Below are positions 44,124 to 52,503 of a stretch of 64,000 nt of DNA, piece after piece. A program made the translations under genes and the position numbers. The DNA comes from CAXBNB01 sp040151475 (GTDB taxonomy: Bacteria; Bacteroidota; Bacteroidia; Cytophagales; Cyclobacteriaceae). The stretch covers positions 62,001-126,000 of the forward strand of contig NZ_JBDKWG010000130.1 of the NCBI RefSeq assembly GCF_040151475.1, in the 5' to 3' direction. The notes below the pieces were generated by a model. The model did not search any database and had not been told where the DNA came from. It saw only the letters and a list, made by a program, of their open reading frames with translations. The stretch's first letter is position 1; each line of letters opens with the position of its first letter.

Positions 44124-46622
44124 ATGAAGAAACTATTTTTTACGGCTTTGTGCTTACTTGCATTCAACAATGTCTTTTGTCAATCTATAATAAAGGGAAT
44201 GCTAATTGATGAAGCTCAAAACACAGCAATCGAATATGCAAACGTTGCGCTTTACCAGCAAAAAGATAGCTCTCTGGTCACCGGAACAGTAAGTTCACCC
44301 GACGGTACATTTGAAATTAAAAATGTGAAGTCAGGAAACTATTACCTTATCGCTCAATTTATGGGATACAATAGTAAAACCATAGAAAATATTGAAGTCT
44401 CTAAAAACCAAACCGTTAACCTTAATAATATTGGATTGTCTGCCAACCAGAAGCTTCTCGATGAAATAAAAGTAACAGGAGAAAAAGTAACAACGGTAAA
44501 CAAAATAGACCGTCAGGTGTATGCAGCAGATCAATTTGAATCAGCCAAAGGTGGAAATGCCACCGACCTAATCCGAAATATGCCGTCTGTGAATGTGAAT
44601 GCATTAGGAGAAATATCAGTAAGAGGCACTTCCGGATTTGTAGTATTGCTCAATGGGAAACCAATTCAGACAGATGCCAGCACCATTCTCAATCAATTGC
44701 CAGCCAATGCAGTTGAAAATATAGAAATAGTGACCGCTCCCTCAGCTAAATATGATCCTGAAGGGAAAGCTGGTTTGATAAATATCATCACAAAAAAAGG
44801 GGCTACAGACGGCCTTTTTCTCCAATTCAACTCTAAAGCAGGATTGCCCAGTATCGAAGACTATGACAATAAAAAAAGTGCCCCAAGATATGGAGGTGAT
44901 TTTACTTTAAACTACCACAAACAAAAATGGGATGTTTCTGCGGGAGCAAGCTATTTAAGAAATGACATTTCAGGCAGACGAGTAGGAAATGTCTATACCA
45001 TAATTAACAACACTAAACATATTTTTCCATCAGAAGGTGAACGTAGTTTTGATGAAATTAATTATTCCGGAAGATTCACAGTAGGCTATACTCCTGATAA
45101 AAACAACGGCATCAACGTAGGGTTTTATGGAGGAAAAAGATCAAAAGACCGTCAGGCAGATATCGTCTATTACGACAACCATGCCCTCTCTCCTGCCAAT
45201 TCTTCGAACAGGGTATATGAGATCCAATATTACAATGAAAACCTAAGAATAAGGAAAAGTGATTTCGTACTGGGTAGCGTTGACTACAAACATATTTTTG
45301 ATAATAAATCGGAATTGAGCACTTCATTTCTTTATGAATATACCTTGCTCGGTGGGCCAACTACCAACCTCAACCTTGGGTATCCCAATATACAAACTGT
45401 TTACCAGGATGAATACAACACCAATGACAATCCATTAAATGGTATCCGCTTACTACTTGACTACAAATCAAAACCATTGCCTATTGGCACAATAGAAGCT
45501 GGCTATCAATTTAGAAACCTGGATCATACTGGAGATTTTGTGTATGACCGACTCAATAACGAAACCAAAGAAAGAGAATTGATCACAGATTTTTCGAGTA
45601 GTGTCAACCTCAAAAGACAGATCCATTCTGTTTATTCACAGCTTTCGGGTAAAAAAGGAAAAACCAGTTATGGTGTCGGACTTAGGGTAGAAATGATGGA
45701 CAGAGAACTAGCGCTTCAGGATAAGGCAGGTTCACCTGCAGAGCTTTTAAAATATGACTTTGTCAAGCCATTTCCCTCTGCTAACATCCAATATGAGATT
45801 AATGATGAACTAAGATTGAAAGCCGCCTATAGCAGACGTGTGGAAAGAACCACTACATTCAAAATGAATCCTTTTCCCGAAAGAGAACACTCCGAAACTT
45901 TGGAGCAGGGAGACAAGAACTTGCTACCGGAATTTGCTGATATAGTAGAAGTAGGAGTAGTAAAAGACTTCAAAGCGCATTCTGTTTTTGCAACTGCCTA
46001 TTACAGAAACACGACCAACCTTATCAATAGGGTAAATACTATCTACAACGACAGCATCCTAAACAGGATCTATTCCAATGTGGGTACAGGAAGGTCTTTA
46101 GGCTTGGAACTAGGAGCTGATTTAAAGCCTGCACCTTGGTGGAAGGTCTTCATTGGTGCAAATATCTACAATTATGATGTGGAAGGTCAGTTTAAATTTG
46201 ATCCAGTATTTAGTGGTCAAGAGATAATCCCCGTGAGCAGCTCTAGCACCGTTTACAGCATCAATGCCAATACCACTTTCACCCTTGCACCAACATTAAG
46301 TGTACAATGGTCGATAAACTATTTATCGAAAAGGAATACAGCACAAGGAGAAGATTCTAGATTCATATCCCCTAACCTATCGGTAAAAAAGAGCTGGATG
46401 GACAATCGACTAACCGCAACGATACAATGGCTCAATATGGACATGGGACTCTGGGATGCCAACGAACAACGTATCTCCACATGGCGTGAAAATGAATTTT
46501 ATACCACCACCAATTACATCTATGAGGTAGATGTAATCATGATCAACCTAAGTTATACCATCAACAAATCAGGCAAAAAAGGCAAATTCATCCAAAGTGA
46601 ATTTGGCGCACAGGAATTTTAA
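44124..46622 (+). CDS. TonB-dependent receptor, outer membrane beta-barrel (OMP_b-brl_3 type)
   Basis: 832 residues. Signal peptide with cleavage after VFCQ (~20), carboxypeptidase-regulatory-like domain (~21-105: IIKGMLIDEAQNTAIEYANV), plug (~115-220: AKGGNATDLIRNMPSVNV...NIEIVTAPSAKYDPEGKAGLINI), then a barrel of the PF14905 type (SRRVERTT, FATAYYRNT). No STN domain, so not part of an anti-sigma pathway. It likely imports a siderophore, peptide or other ligand. Convergent with the MFS gene and sharing a hairpin terminator. Confidence 0.93.
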   Translation: MKKLFFTALCLLAFNNVFCQSIIKGMLIDEAQNTAIEYANVALYQQKDSSLVTGTVSSPDGTFEIKNVKSGNYYLIAQFMGYNSKTIENIEVSKNQTVNLNNIGLSANQKLLDEIKVTGEKVTTVNKIDRQVYAADQFESAKGGNATDLIRNMPSVNVNALGEISVRGTSGFVVLLNGKPIQTDASTILNQLPANAVENIEIVTAPSAKYDPEGKAGLINIITKKGATDGLFLQFNSKAGLPSIEDYDNKKSAPRYGGDFTLNYHKQKWDVSAGASYLRNDISGRRVGNVYTIINNTKHIFPSEGERSFDEINYSGRFTVGYTPDKNNGINVGFYGGKRSKDRQADIVYYDNHALSPANSSNRVYEIQYYNENLRIRKSDFVLGSVDYKHIFDNKSELSTSFLYEYTLLGGPTTNLNLGYPNIQTVYQDEYNTNDNPLNGIRLLLDYKSKPLPIGTIEAGYQFRNLDHTGDFVYDRLNNETKERELITDFSSSVNLKRQIHSVYSQLSGKKGKTSYGVGLRVEMMDRELALQDKAGSPAELLKYDFVKPFPSANIQYEINDELRLKAAYSRRVERTTTFKMNPFPEREHSETLEQGDKNLLPEFADIVEVGVVKDFKAHSVFATAYYRNTTNLINRVNTIYNDSILNRIYSNVGTGRSLGLELGADLKPAPWWKVFIGANIYNYDVEGQFKFDPVFSGQEIIPVSSSSTVYSINANTTFTLAPTLSVQWSINYLSKRNTAQGEDSRFISPNLSVKKSWMDNRLTATIQWLNMDMGLWDANEQRISTWRENEFYTTTNYIYEVDVIMINLSYTINKSGKKGKFIQSEFGAQEF

Positions 46623-46635
46623 ATTTCACTTATTC

Positions 46636-46665
46636 AGAGAAAATCAGTGCACATTGGTTTTCTCT
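46636..46665. terminator. Bidirectional hairpin terminator overlapping the end of the MFS gene
   Basis: Stem AGAGAAAA (46636-46643) / TTTTCTCT (46658-46665) with a 14-nt loop, between convergent genes. The right arm lies inside the last codons of the MFS gene. Confidence 0.65.
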
Positions 46666-47999
46666 TGATTCAGTTTTATTTGGGGATTTTCAACAAAAGC
46701 AGTTAAAACCGTAAGCACCACAAACATGACGAGCGTAATCCATGCGGCCAAAACATAATCTCCGGTTTGGCTTTTAGACAAGCTAAACAACATAGGGCCA
46801 AGGGCACTACCAAATACTATGATGGTCATGCAAAAACCGCTGATGGCTCCCAAATGCAGCTTGCCAAACAATCTTGGCCAGGTGACTGCCGTAACTACTC
46901 CATAAAGACCTGTCATAATACCCGAACCAATCACCAGCATATAATAAGCAATATCGTAACTTCCTAAAAAGACCAGCCCCAACAGAGCCATCACAGAAGC
47001 TGCTCCTTTGCAATAGAACAAAAGGTTCAACTTTATGAAATCACTTACCCAACCAAAAATCAAACTGGTAACTACAGACGTGACAGCCATCAATTGAAAA
47101 ATACCAATAGCAGTACTTCTTGACATTCCTACTGTATCAAAAATAGAAACCACATGAAAGGTAAAGCCAGTTATATACAAGGCTTGCATTGCCATAAACA
47201 AAGCATAAACCCAAAAAATAAGAGATTTTCTCACATCTGAAACCGAGAACTCCTTCTTAACTGGAAACAATAACTTCTTGACTTTTTTAGCTACTTTTCC
47301 GCCATCAGGCAGCAACCCCACGTCAAAAGGACTATTTCTAAAAAACACCATAACCACCAATGGAAAAATACAGGATGCCAACACACCCATTATTAGCCAG
47401 GCTCCATTCCAACTGTACCCTTGTATCAGCAACTCTATGTAAAAAGGAGCAGCAGAAAACCCTAAAGCAGTAAATACATTGCTGAAACTAGTCGCAAATC
47501 CACGACGGGCATCAAACCATTTCATCATCATAGTTCTGGATGCCAATGTGAGCACACCTTGTCCAAAAAATCTAATAAACGAGAAACCTACTATCATGAC
47601 CATAACTATAGGTACAGCATCCCCAGCTATACCGATACCAGCTATAATCTTATCAATTTGACTTAGTACAATCAGTGAAAGACCGAGTGCAAATGATCCA
47701 ATGCCAGCAACAAGCCTTACACCATGGGTATCATATAGTTTACCCGCTCTTGTAAGCAAAAAAGAACTCAAAACGGTACCAATCATGTAAGCTAAACTGA
47801 TTTGATCCCTATTGATGGACAACACATCTATCAGGCTATCGGTAAACGTGGACACTCCAATAGTCTGGCCAGGGATACTCATTAGAATACCGAGAGTACC
47901 TAGCACAATGACTACCCATCCATAAAAAAATGGCCATTTAGCAGGATTGAAGGGGAATTTTGCGTATTTGGTTGGAGGCATGCCGCAAGGTTCATACAT
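46644..47999 (-). CDS. MFS transporter
   Basis: About 451 residues from the ATG at 47999; an earlier in-frame start adds eleven residues not seen in the family. Twelve membrane helices are evident (e.g. FFYGWVVIVLGTLGILMSIPG, LAYMIGTVLSSFLLTRAG), with the loop-2/3 motif AGKLYDTHGVR and a loop 6-7 interruption of charged residues. The layout resembles oxalate/formate-antiporter-type or monocarboxylate MFS members. The substrate is not clear. Monocistronic. Confidence 0.9.
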   Translation of the reverse strand: MYEPCGMPPTKYAKFPFNPAKWPFFYGWVVIVLGTLGILMSIPGQTIGVSTFTDSLIDVLSINRDQISLAYMIGTVLSSFLLTRAGKLYDTHGVRLVAGIGSFALGLSLIVLSQIDKIIAGIGIAGDAVPIVMVMIVGFSFIRFFGQGVLTLASRTMMMKWFDARRGFATSFSNVFTALGFSAAPFYIELLIQGYSWNGAWLIMGVLASCIFPLVVMVFFRNSPFDVGLLPDGGKVAKKVKKLLFPVKKEFSVSDVRKSLIFWVYALFMAMQALYITGFTFHVVSIFDTVGMSRSTAIGIFQLMAVTSVVTSLIFGWVSDFIKLNLLFYCKGAASVMALLGLVFLGSYDIAYYMLVIGSGIMTGLYGVVTAVTWPRLFGKLHLGAISGFCMTIIVFGSALGPMLFSLSKSQTGDYVLAAWITLVMFVVLTVLTAFVENPQIKLNQEKTNVH

Positions 48000-48077
48000 A
48001 TTTAGAATTAATCCTAAAATATGCAGCCCCAATCTGCCTTAAAAAGGCAATATTTGATTGAATAAAGGCTTAAAAAT

Positions 48078-50075
48078 TTACAGCTTCATTCGAGCTAATG
48101 CCTCTTCAACAGTGTGTACCGGCAATTGACAAGTACGATTCCTGCAAACATAAATCGTCGTTTGTCCATTTACAGCCGTTCTATCTTTAAGTAGAGGTAA
48201 ATCAGAATTAGACTCAGTACCCATAAAAATATGATTTGGTAAAGAATGCTTTGACAGTTCATTTCTAATATCATTTGCCTTCTCTCCCACTATCACTACT
48301 TCATAAAGCTCTTTCAATTTCAAATGCAATGCCACAGCCCAATTGGTCATAAATCTTGGTTCTCGTTCTGTCAATGAAGATAGCTTTGCTATCATATACG
48401 ACGCAGCATCAGTATATTTTTCATTTTCGAAAATCGTTCCCAACTTCAATAGATTCCCTGCCATCACCGAGTTAGATGCTGGAATTACATTGTCATGAAT
48501 TTCTTTTTTATCTGCAATCAGTCGCTCTGAGCTTCTCGAAGTGTAGTAAAAGAATTTTTGGTTCAGATCATAAAACTCATCGAGGCAATACTCTGTCAAT
48601 TCACGTGCTTTTTCAATATAGGTCTCATCAAAAGTGATCTGATATGTTTCAATTAGCAGTTCAATCACCAAACCATAATCATCCATAAAACCTTTGATCT
48701 GCCTGCCTGCTGAATGATAAAGCAAATTACCATTGACTTGAGTTGAAAGGATATAATTGACATTATTAATCGCCAAATCAAGAAAATCCCTGTCCCCAAA
48801 TGCTTTGTAGGCATCCAACAACCCTTTGGACATCAAAGCGTTCCAACCTGTCAGTATTTTATCGTCAAGCCCAGGCCTTATTCTCTCCAATCTTTTTTCT
48901 AGCAGTCTGTCATTCATTGATTGTATTAGAACATTCAATTCTTCAGGTTTTAAAGATTTTTCTTTAGCAAAATTTACGTCATCTACCCTGCGATGAAGGA
49001 TATTCCAGCCATGTTCCCAATTGCCTGTTCTGCTCGCATTATAATACTTCTGTGCAAATAGAAAATCCTCCTTCAAGCATTCCTTTAGTTCCTGATCCGT
49101 CCAAACATAAAATTTACCTTCAATGCCTTCACTATCAGCATCTAGTGCTGAATAAAAAGCTCCACTCTCATCCAACATCTCTCTGTTCAACCACTCCACT
49201 GTCTGATAAACAGCGTGTTTATAAAGTGTATTTGGCTTCAATTTGTAGGCATCTGAATAAACACTCAGCAACTGTCCATTATCATAGAGCATTTTCTCGA
49301 AATGAGGAGCAAACCAATCGGCATCTGTGGAGTAGCGTGCAAAACCACCTCCTACCTGATCATAGATTCCTCCCAGGGCTATTTTCTCTAATGTAAGATG
49401 AAGTTGATTTGACAGCTCGTTATGTTCATCATTCGCCAAATATTGAATCATATACTTCCAGATAACCGGCATGGGAAATTTTGGAGCTGATCCCATTCCT
49501 CCTCTCACTCTATCAAATCCGTTGATAAGGTTCGCATTGATTTTGTCCAGAGACTCCTCTGTTAAGGCATTATTTTGGTGACCAGAGAATTGATCACGAT
49601 TCAGAGCCTCCACAAACTTCACGGCAGACTCTTCCAATGCATCTCTTTTGGTTTTAAATACTTCCGCAATATTGAGCAGCAAGCTTTTCCAACCCTGAGC
49701 AGGAAAATAAGTACCTCCATAAAATGGTTTTTGATCCGGCATTAGGAAAACATTCAAAGGCCAGCCACCTTGCAATCCCATGGCATGCAGAGCATCCATA
49801 TAAACCTGATCTACATCCGGACGTTCCTCTCTATCAACTTTGATGCAAACAAAATATTCATTCATCACCTTCGCTATCTCTTCATTCTCAAAGGACTCCC
49901 GCTCCATCACATGACACCAATGACAAGTAGAATAACCAATGCTCACCAGAATAGGCTTATCTTCATTTTTGGCTTTACTTAAAGTTCGGTCATTCCAGGC
50001 ATACCAATTCACCGGATTGTCGGCATGCTGAAGTAAATACGGACTGGTCTCGTTAATCAAGCTGTTTGAATTCAT
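48078..50075 (-). CDS. Thioredoxin-domain protein of the YyaL/DUF255 (SSP411) family
   Basis: 665 residues. The N-terminal thioredoxin-like domain starts NETSPYLLQHADNPVNW and carries STCHWC with Cys51 and Cys54; the next part is an (alpha/alpha)6 barrel similar to N-acylglucosamine-2-epimerase-type folds (WPLNVFLMPDQKPFYGGTYFP, YDQVGGGFARYSTDADW, HFEKMLYDNGQL). Family members are widely conserved and predicted to be cytosolic with unknown substrate. The gene overlaps GSCFA by 4 nt (ATGA), so they are coupled. Confidence 0.95.
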   Translation of the reverse strand: MNSNSLINETSPYLLQHADNPVNWYAWNDRTLSKAKNEDKPILVSIGYSTCHWCHVMERESFENEEIAKVMNEYFVCIKVDREERPDVDQVYMDALHAMGLQGGWPLNVFLMPDQKPFYGGTYFPAQGWKSLLLNIAEVFKTKRDALEESAVKFVEALNRDQFSGHQNNALTEESLDKINANLINGFDRVRGGMGSAPKFPMPVIWKYMIQYLANDEHNELSNQLHLTLEKIALGGIYDQVGGGFARYSTDADWFAPHFEKMLYDNGQLLSVYSDAYKLKPNTLYKHAVYQTVEWLNREMLDESGAFYSALDADSEGIEGKFYVWTDQELKECLKEDFLFAQKYYNASRTGNWEHGWNILHRRVDDVNFAKEKSLKPEELNVLIQSMNDRLLEKRLERIRPGLDDKILTGWNALMSKGLLDAYKAFGDRDFLDLAINNVNYILSTQVNGNLLYHSAGRQIKGFMDDYGLVIELLIETYQITFDETYIEKARELTEYCLDEFYDLNQKFFYYTSRSSERLIADKKEIHDNVIPASNSVMAGNLLKLGTIFENEKYTDAASYMIAKLSSLTEREPRFMTNWAVALHLKLKELYEVVIVGEKANDIRNELSKHSLPNHIFMGTESNSDLPLLKDRTAVNGQTTIYVCRNRTCQLPVHTVEEALARMKL

Positions 50076-51043
50076 ACTATTTGATCTTTGAGTTTTTTTT
50101 CTTCTTCATTTATATCCACCTGCCCTTTCATTTTTTGTAATTCTCCAAGGGTCTTTTTCAAAAATCGTTGGTGGGCTTCAGATTCGGGATTAAAAGGTTT
50201 GTGGCCTATTGCCTCTTTTATCTTCTTCCATTTTTTTATAAAGTCTCTGGTCTCCGAATCAAAATAGGTTTGTTGGAATTTATTCCAAATATACTCTTCC
50301 GCTAAATTACTGGGATGAATCATATCCTTCTTGTAAAAACGATAATCACGCAGGTCATCCATCATGATTTCGTAAGAAGGGAAATAAAACACATCGTTGT
50401 ATTCATCTTGAAGCGTGTCACAAATAATTCTGAGCTTAGACTTACTTACGGAATTATTTTCCAATCCATCTTTAACGTGACGCACCGGACTCACAGTCAA
50501 AAGCAACTTGATTTTAGGATTATTCTGTTTTAGTTCTTTATAAAGACCTAAAAATGCCTCCGACATCTCTTTCACAGAAAGTGATTCTTTTATGAAATGA
50601 TTTTGAGGTACTTTGTGACAATTCGCAACTATTTTTCCCGATTCTTTCAATCGATACACAAATGCAGTCCCGAATGTGATGACCAACCAATCAGCCTTTT
50701 TCAACTCCCCCGATACAATCTTCTTGCTCTCTGTTAGTTGCTGCCTCAGTGCAATTCGAGAGCTTGCACAAAAACCGGAATGTGCATCGTAATGAAAAAA
50801 TAAACCTAAGTGCTCCACAAATTTACTTTCGTCCCACTCACTTTCCTTAAGCAAATTAAAAATAGAAATGGGATTGTAAACTGTACCAAAAGGATTGATC
50901 AAAGTATTGAATTTGTATTCTTTCAAATACGAACCTATCACATCCGAGAAACAAGACCCAATGGTAATGACTGAGTCTTTCAGTTTTATTTTTTCCTGAA
51001 AAGGAAGTAAATTCAATTCCGTACGGAAACTCACTGTATTCAT
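50072..51043 (-). CDS. GSCFA domain-containing protein
   Basis: 323 residues. The family signature IGSCFSDVIGSYL (residues ~27-39) gives the domain its name; VITFGTAFVYRL and MIHPSNLAEEYIWNKF are later blocks of this SGNH-hydrolase-like family. Catalytic Ser in GSCF and Asp/His in KDMIHPS are present. Substrate unknown; possibly an acetyl-ester or cell-surface glycan esterase. Overlaps the next gene by 4 nt. No signal peptide seen. Confidence 0.9.
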   Translation of the reverse strand: MNTVSFRTELNLLPFQEKIKLKDSVITIGSCFSDVIGSYLKEYKFNTLINPFGTVYNPISIFNLLKESEWDESKFVEHLGLFFHYDAHSGFCASSRIALRQQLTESKKIVSGELKKADWLVITFGTAFVYRLKESGKIVANCHKVPQNHFIKESLSVKEMSEAFLGLYKELKQNNPKIKLLLTVSPVRHVKDGLENNSVSKSKLRIICDTLQDEYNDVFYFPSYEIMMDDLRDYRFYKKDMIHPSNLAEEYIWNKFQQTYFDSETRDFIKKWKKIKEAIGHKPFNPESEAHQRFLKKTLGELQKMKGQVDINEEEKKLKDQIV

Positions 51044-51070
51044 CTTAAAGTCAATTCAAAACTGCATAAA

Positions 51071-51100
51071 AAAAGCGTATCCGGTTAAAGATACGCTTTT
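51071..51100 (-). terminator. Terminator of the rpsF-rpsR-rplI operon
   Basis: Eleven-bp perfect stem AAAAGCGTATC (51071-51081) / GATACGCTTTT (51090-51100) with an 8-nt loop; on the minus strand it is followed by a T run. It begins 21 nt after the rplI stop codon. Confidence 0.9.
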
Positions 51101-51121
51101 ATCATGTTTTATGAACAACAC

Positions 51122-51562
51122 TTAGTCTTCTACTACATTCAAAGTAATCGTGTGATGTACTTCTTTGTGCAAATCCAACTCGGCTTCATATTCACCTATA
51201 TTTTTAATCTGACCAAAAGAAATTTTCTTACGATCGATTTCAAAACCTTTAGCCGCAAGCGCATCAGCTACCTGCAATGCAGTCACTGCACCAAAAATCT
51301 TTCCAGACTCTCCGGCTTTTGCTTTGATTTCCAAAACCATTTCACCGATTTTGTCAGCGATATCCTGAGCATCTTGCTTAAGCTTTTCAGCTTTATGAGC
51401 ATGTTGCTTGATGATTTCATCTATCTTTTTTCTATTTGACTTGTTGGCCAATATAGCTATTCCCTGAGGAATAAGATAATTCCTTCCATATCCTGGCTTC
51501 ACACTAACAGTATCGTTCTTGTAACCCAGGCCTTTTATATCTTCTTTTAATATTACATCCAT
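51122..51562 (-). CDS. rplI: 50S ribosomal protein bL9
   Basis: 146 residues with the bL9 N-terminal domain VILKEDIKGLGYKND and PGYGRNYLIPQGIA, the long connecting helix, and the C-terminal domain (KIFGAVTALQVADALAAKG). Binds 23S rRNA domain V and helps keep the frame. Third gene of the S6-S18-L9 operon, 9 nt after rpsR. Full length. Confidence 0.98.
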   Translation of the reverse strand: MDVILKEDIKGLGYKNDTVSVKPGYGRNYLIPQGIAILANKSNRKKIDEIIKQHAHKAEKLKQDAQDIADKIGEMVLEIKAKAGESGKIFGAVTALQVADALAAKGFEIDRKKISFGQIKNIGEYEAELDLHKEVHHTITLNVVED

Positions 51563-51571
51563 GTCAAATAC

Positions 51572-51823
51572 TTATTTAAGTGAATCAGTAACATAAGGTA
51601 ATATCGCTATCAGTCTCGCACGCTTGATGGCTTGCGTTACTCTTCTTTGATATTTTGCACTTGTTCCGGTTAGTCTTCTTGGAAGAATCTTACCTTGTTC
51701 GTTTACAAATTTCAATAAAAAGTTAGCATCTTTATAATCAATATATTTGATGCCATTTTTCTTAAACCGACAATATTTCTTTGCATTGTCAGTTCTGTTC
51801 ATTGGTTCGTTTACTAGTGTCAT
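51572..51823 (-). CDS. rpsR: 30S ribosomal protein bS18
   Basis: 83 residues, with CRFKKNGIKYIDYKD, LLKFVNEQGKILPRRLTGT and the end IKRARLIAILPYVTD, all typical. Its start overlaps the rpsF stop by 4 nt (ATGA). Forms a complex with bS6 on the platform of the small subunit. Confidence 0.98.
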   Translation of the reverse strand: MTLVNEPMNRTDNAKKYCRFKKNGIKYIDYKDANFLLKFVNEQGKILPRRLTGTSAKYQRRVTQAIKRARLIAILPYVTDSLK

Positions 51824-52185
51824 GCTTTAGCTTCCTCCTTTCCTTCTTTTTTCTTGTTGAATGCACCACCTTTTCTCTTCTCGTTGTAAGCAATCGCATG
51901 CTTATCCAACACAGTGGTTAAAAATCTCATAACTTTTTCGTCACGTCTGATTTCAGTTTCAAGGATATCAACCAAAGTAGGTTCAGCCTTATACTCAAAT
52001 AGTTGATAGAACCCTGTTTTCTTGTGATTTATCGGATAAGCTAATTTCTTAAGACCCCAGCTCTCATCATTGATGATTTCTGCACCATTGTCGGTGAGGA
52101 TCTTCTTAAACTTACCGACAGCATCCTTCATCTGATCATCAGACAAAACGGGAGTTAAAATGAATACCGTCTCGTAATTTCTCAT
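51820..52185 (-). CDS. rpsF: 30S ribosomal protein bS6
   Basis: 121 residues with YETVFILTPVLSDDQMKDAV and INDESWGLKKLAYPINHKKTG. The C-terminal tail after residue ~100 is a lysine/glutamate-rich extension (KRKGGAFNKKKEGKEEAKA). First gene of the operon. The usual ssb or priB gene between rpsF and rpsR is absent here. A clear Bacteroidota-type promoter lies upstream. Confidence 0.98.
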   Translation of the reverse strand: MRNYETVFILTPVLSDDQMKDAVGKFKKILTDNGAEIINDESWGLKKLAYPINHKKTGFYQLFEYKAEPTLVDILETEIRRDEKVMRFLTTVLDKHAIAYNEKRKGGAFNKKKEGKEEAKA

Positions 52186-52218
52186 TGTTTAAAATTATTA
52201 GTTTAAAAAATTGAGGTG

Positions 52219-52246
52219 CAAAAGTAGTATTTATTATTGTAAACAA
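52219..52246 (-). promoter_or_regulatory. Promoter of the rpsF operon (Bacteroidota sigma type)
   Basis: On the minus strand TTG (52246-52244) is followed by 17 nt and TACTTTTG (52226-52219), a full match to the TTG-N17-TAnnTTTG promoter of Bacteroidota sigma-ABfr. The -7 element ends 34 nt before the ATG, giving a short leader with no room for the S6:S18 control hairpin. Confidence 0.8.
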
Positions 52247-52503
52247 ACACTCCGGGGAGTAAAATTTTGTATTTAATTCCTCGATATCGCCTTTTTAACA
52301 ATGAAAAAAACATTTACAGCTTTATATTATTATTCCACTCAATATTCAATTAGTGGTGACGTTGGCTTACCTGACTGGCATGCCCTTTGCAAGGATTGCT
52401 ATTCAAATAGTATTCTCGAATAAAAACCCAAATCGACCTTAATAATTCAAAACCCTAATTATTTTTGAGTCTTCAACTTCACCAGAAGCATCAATCAAAA
52501 AAT
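52247..52503. other. Intergenic region with one possible tiny ORF
   Basis: Divergent spacer between rpsF and the surface protein gene. Contains a 12-nt palindrome ACTCCGGGGAGT at 52249-52260 just upstream of the rpsF promoter. A 40-codon frame begins with ATGAAAAAAACA at 52301 and stops at 52423 (includes CKDC near its end); I have no evidence it is translated. A TATTTTTG element at 52460-52467 may be the promoter -7 of the gene at 52504. Confidence 0.4.

Noticed and set aside
52219..52260. S6:S18 mRNA leader or other ribosomal-protein control element
   Set aside because: The ACTCCGGGGAGT palindrome lies upstream of the promoter, so it is not in the transcript.
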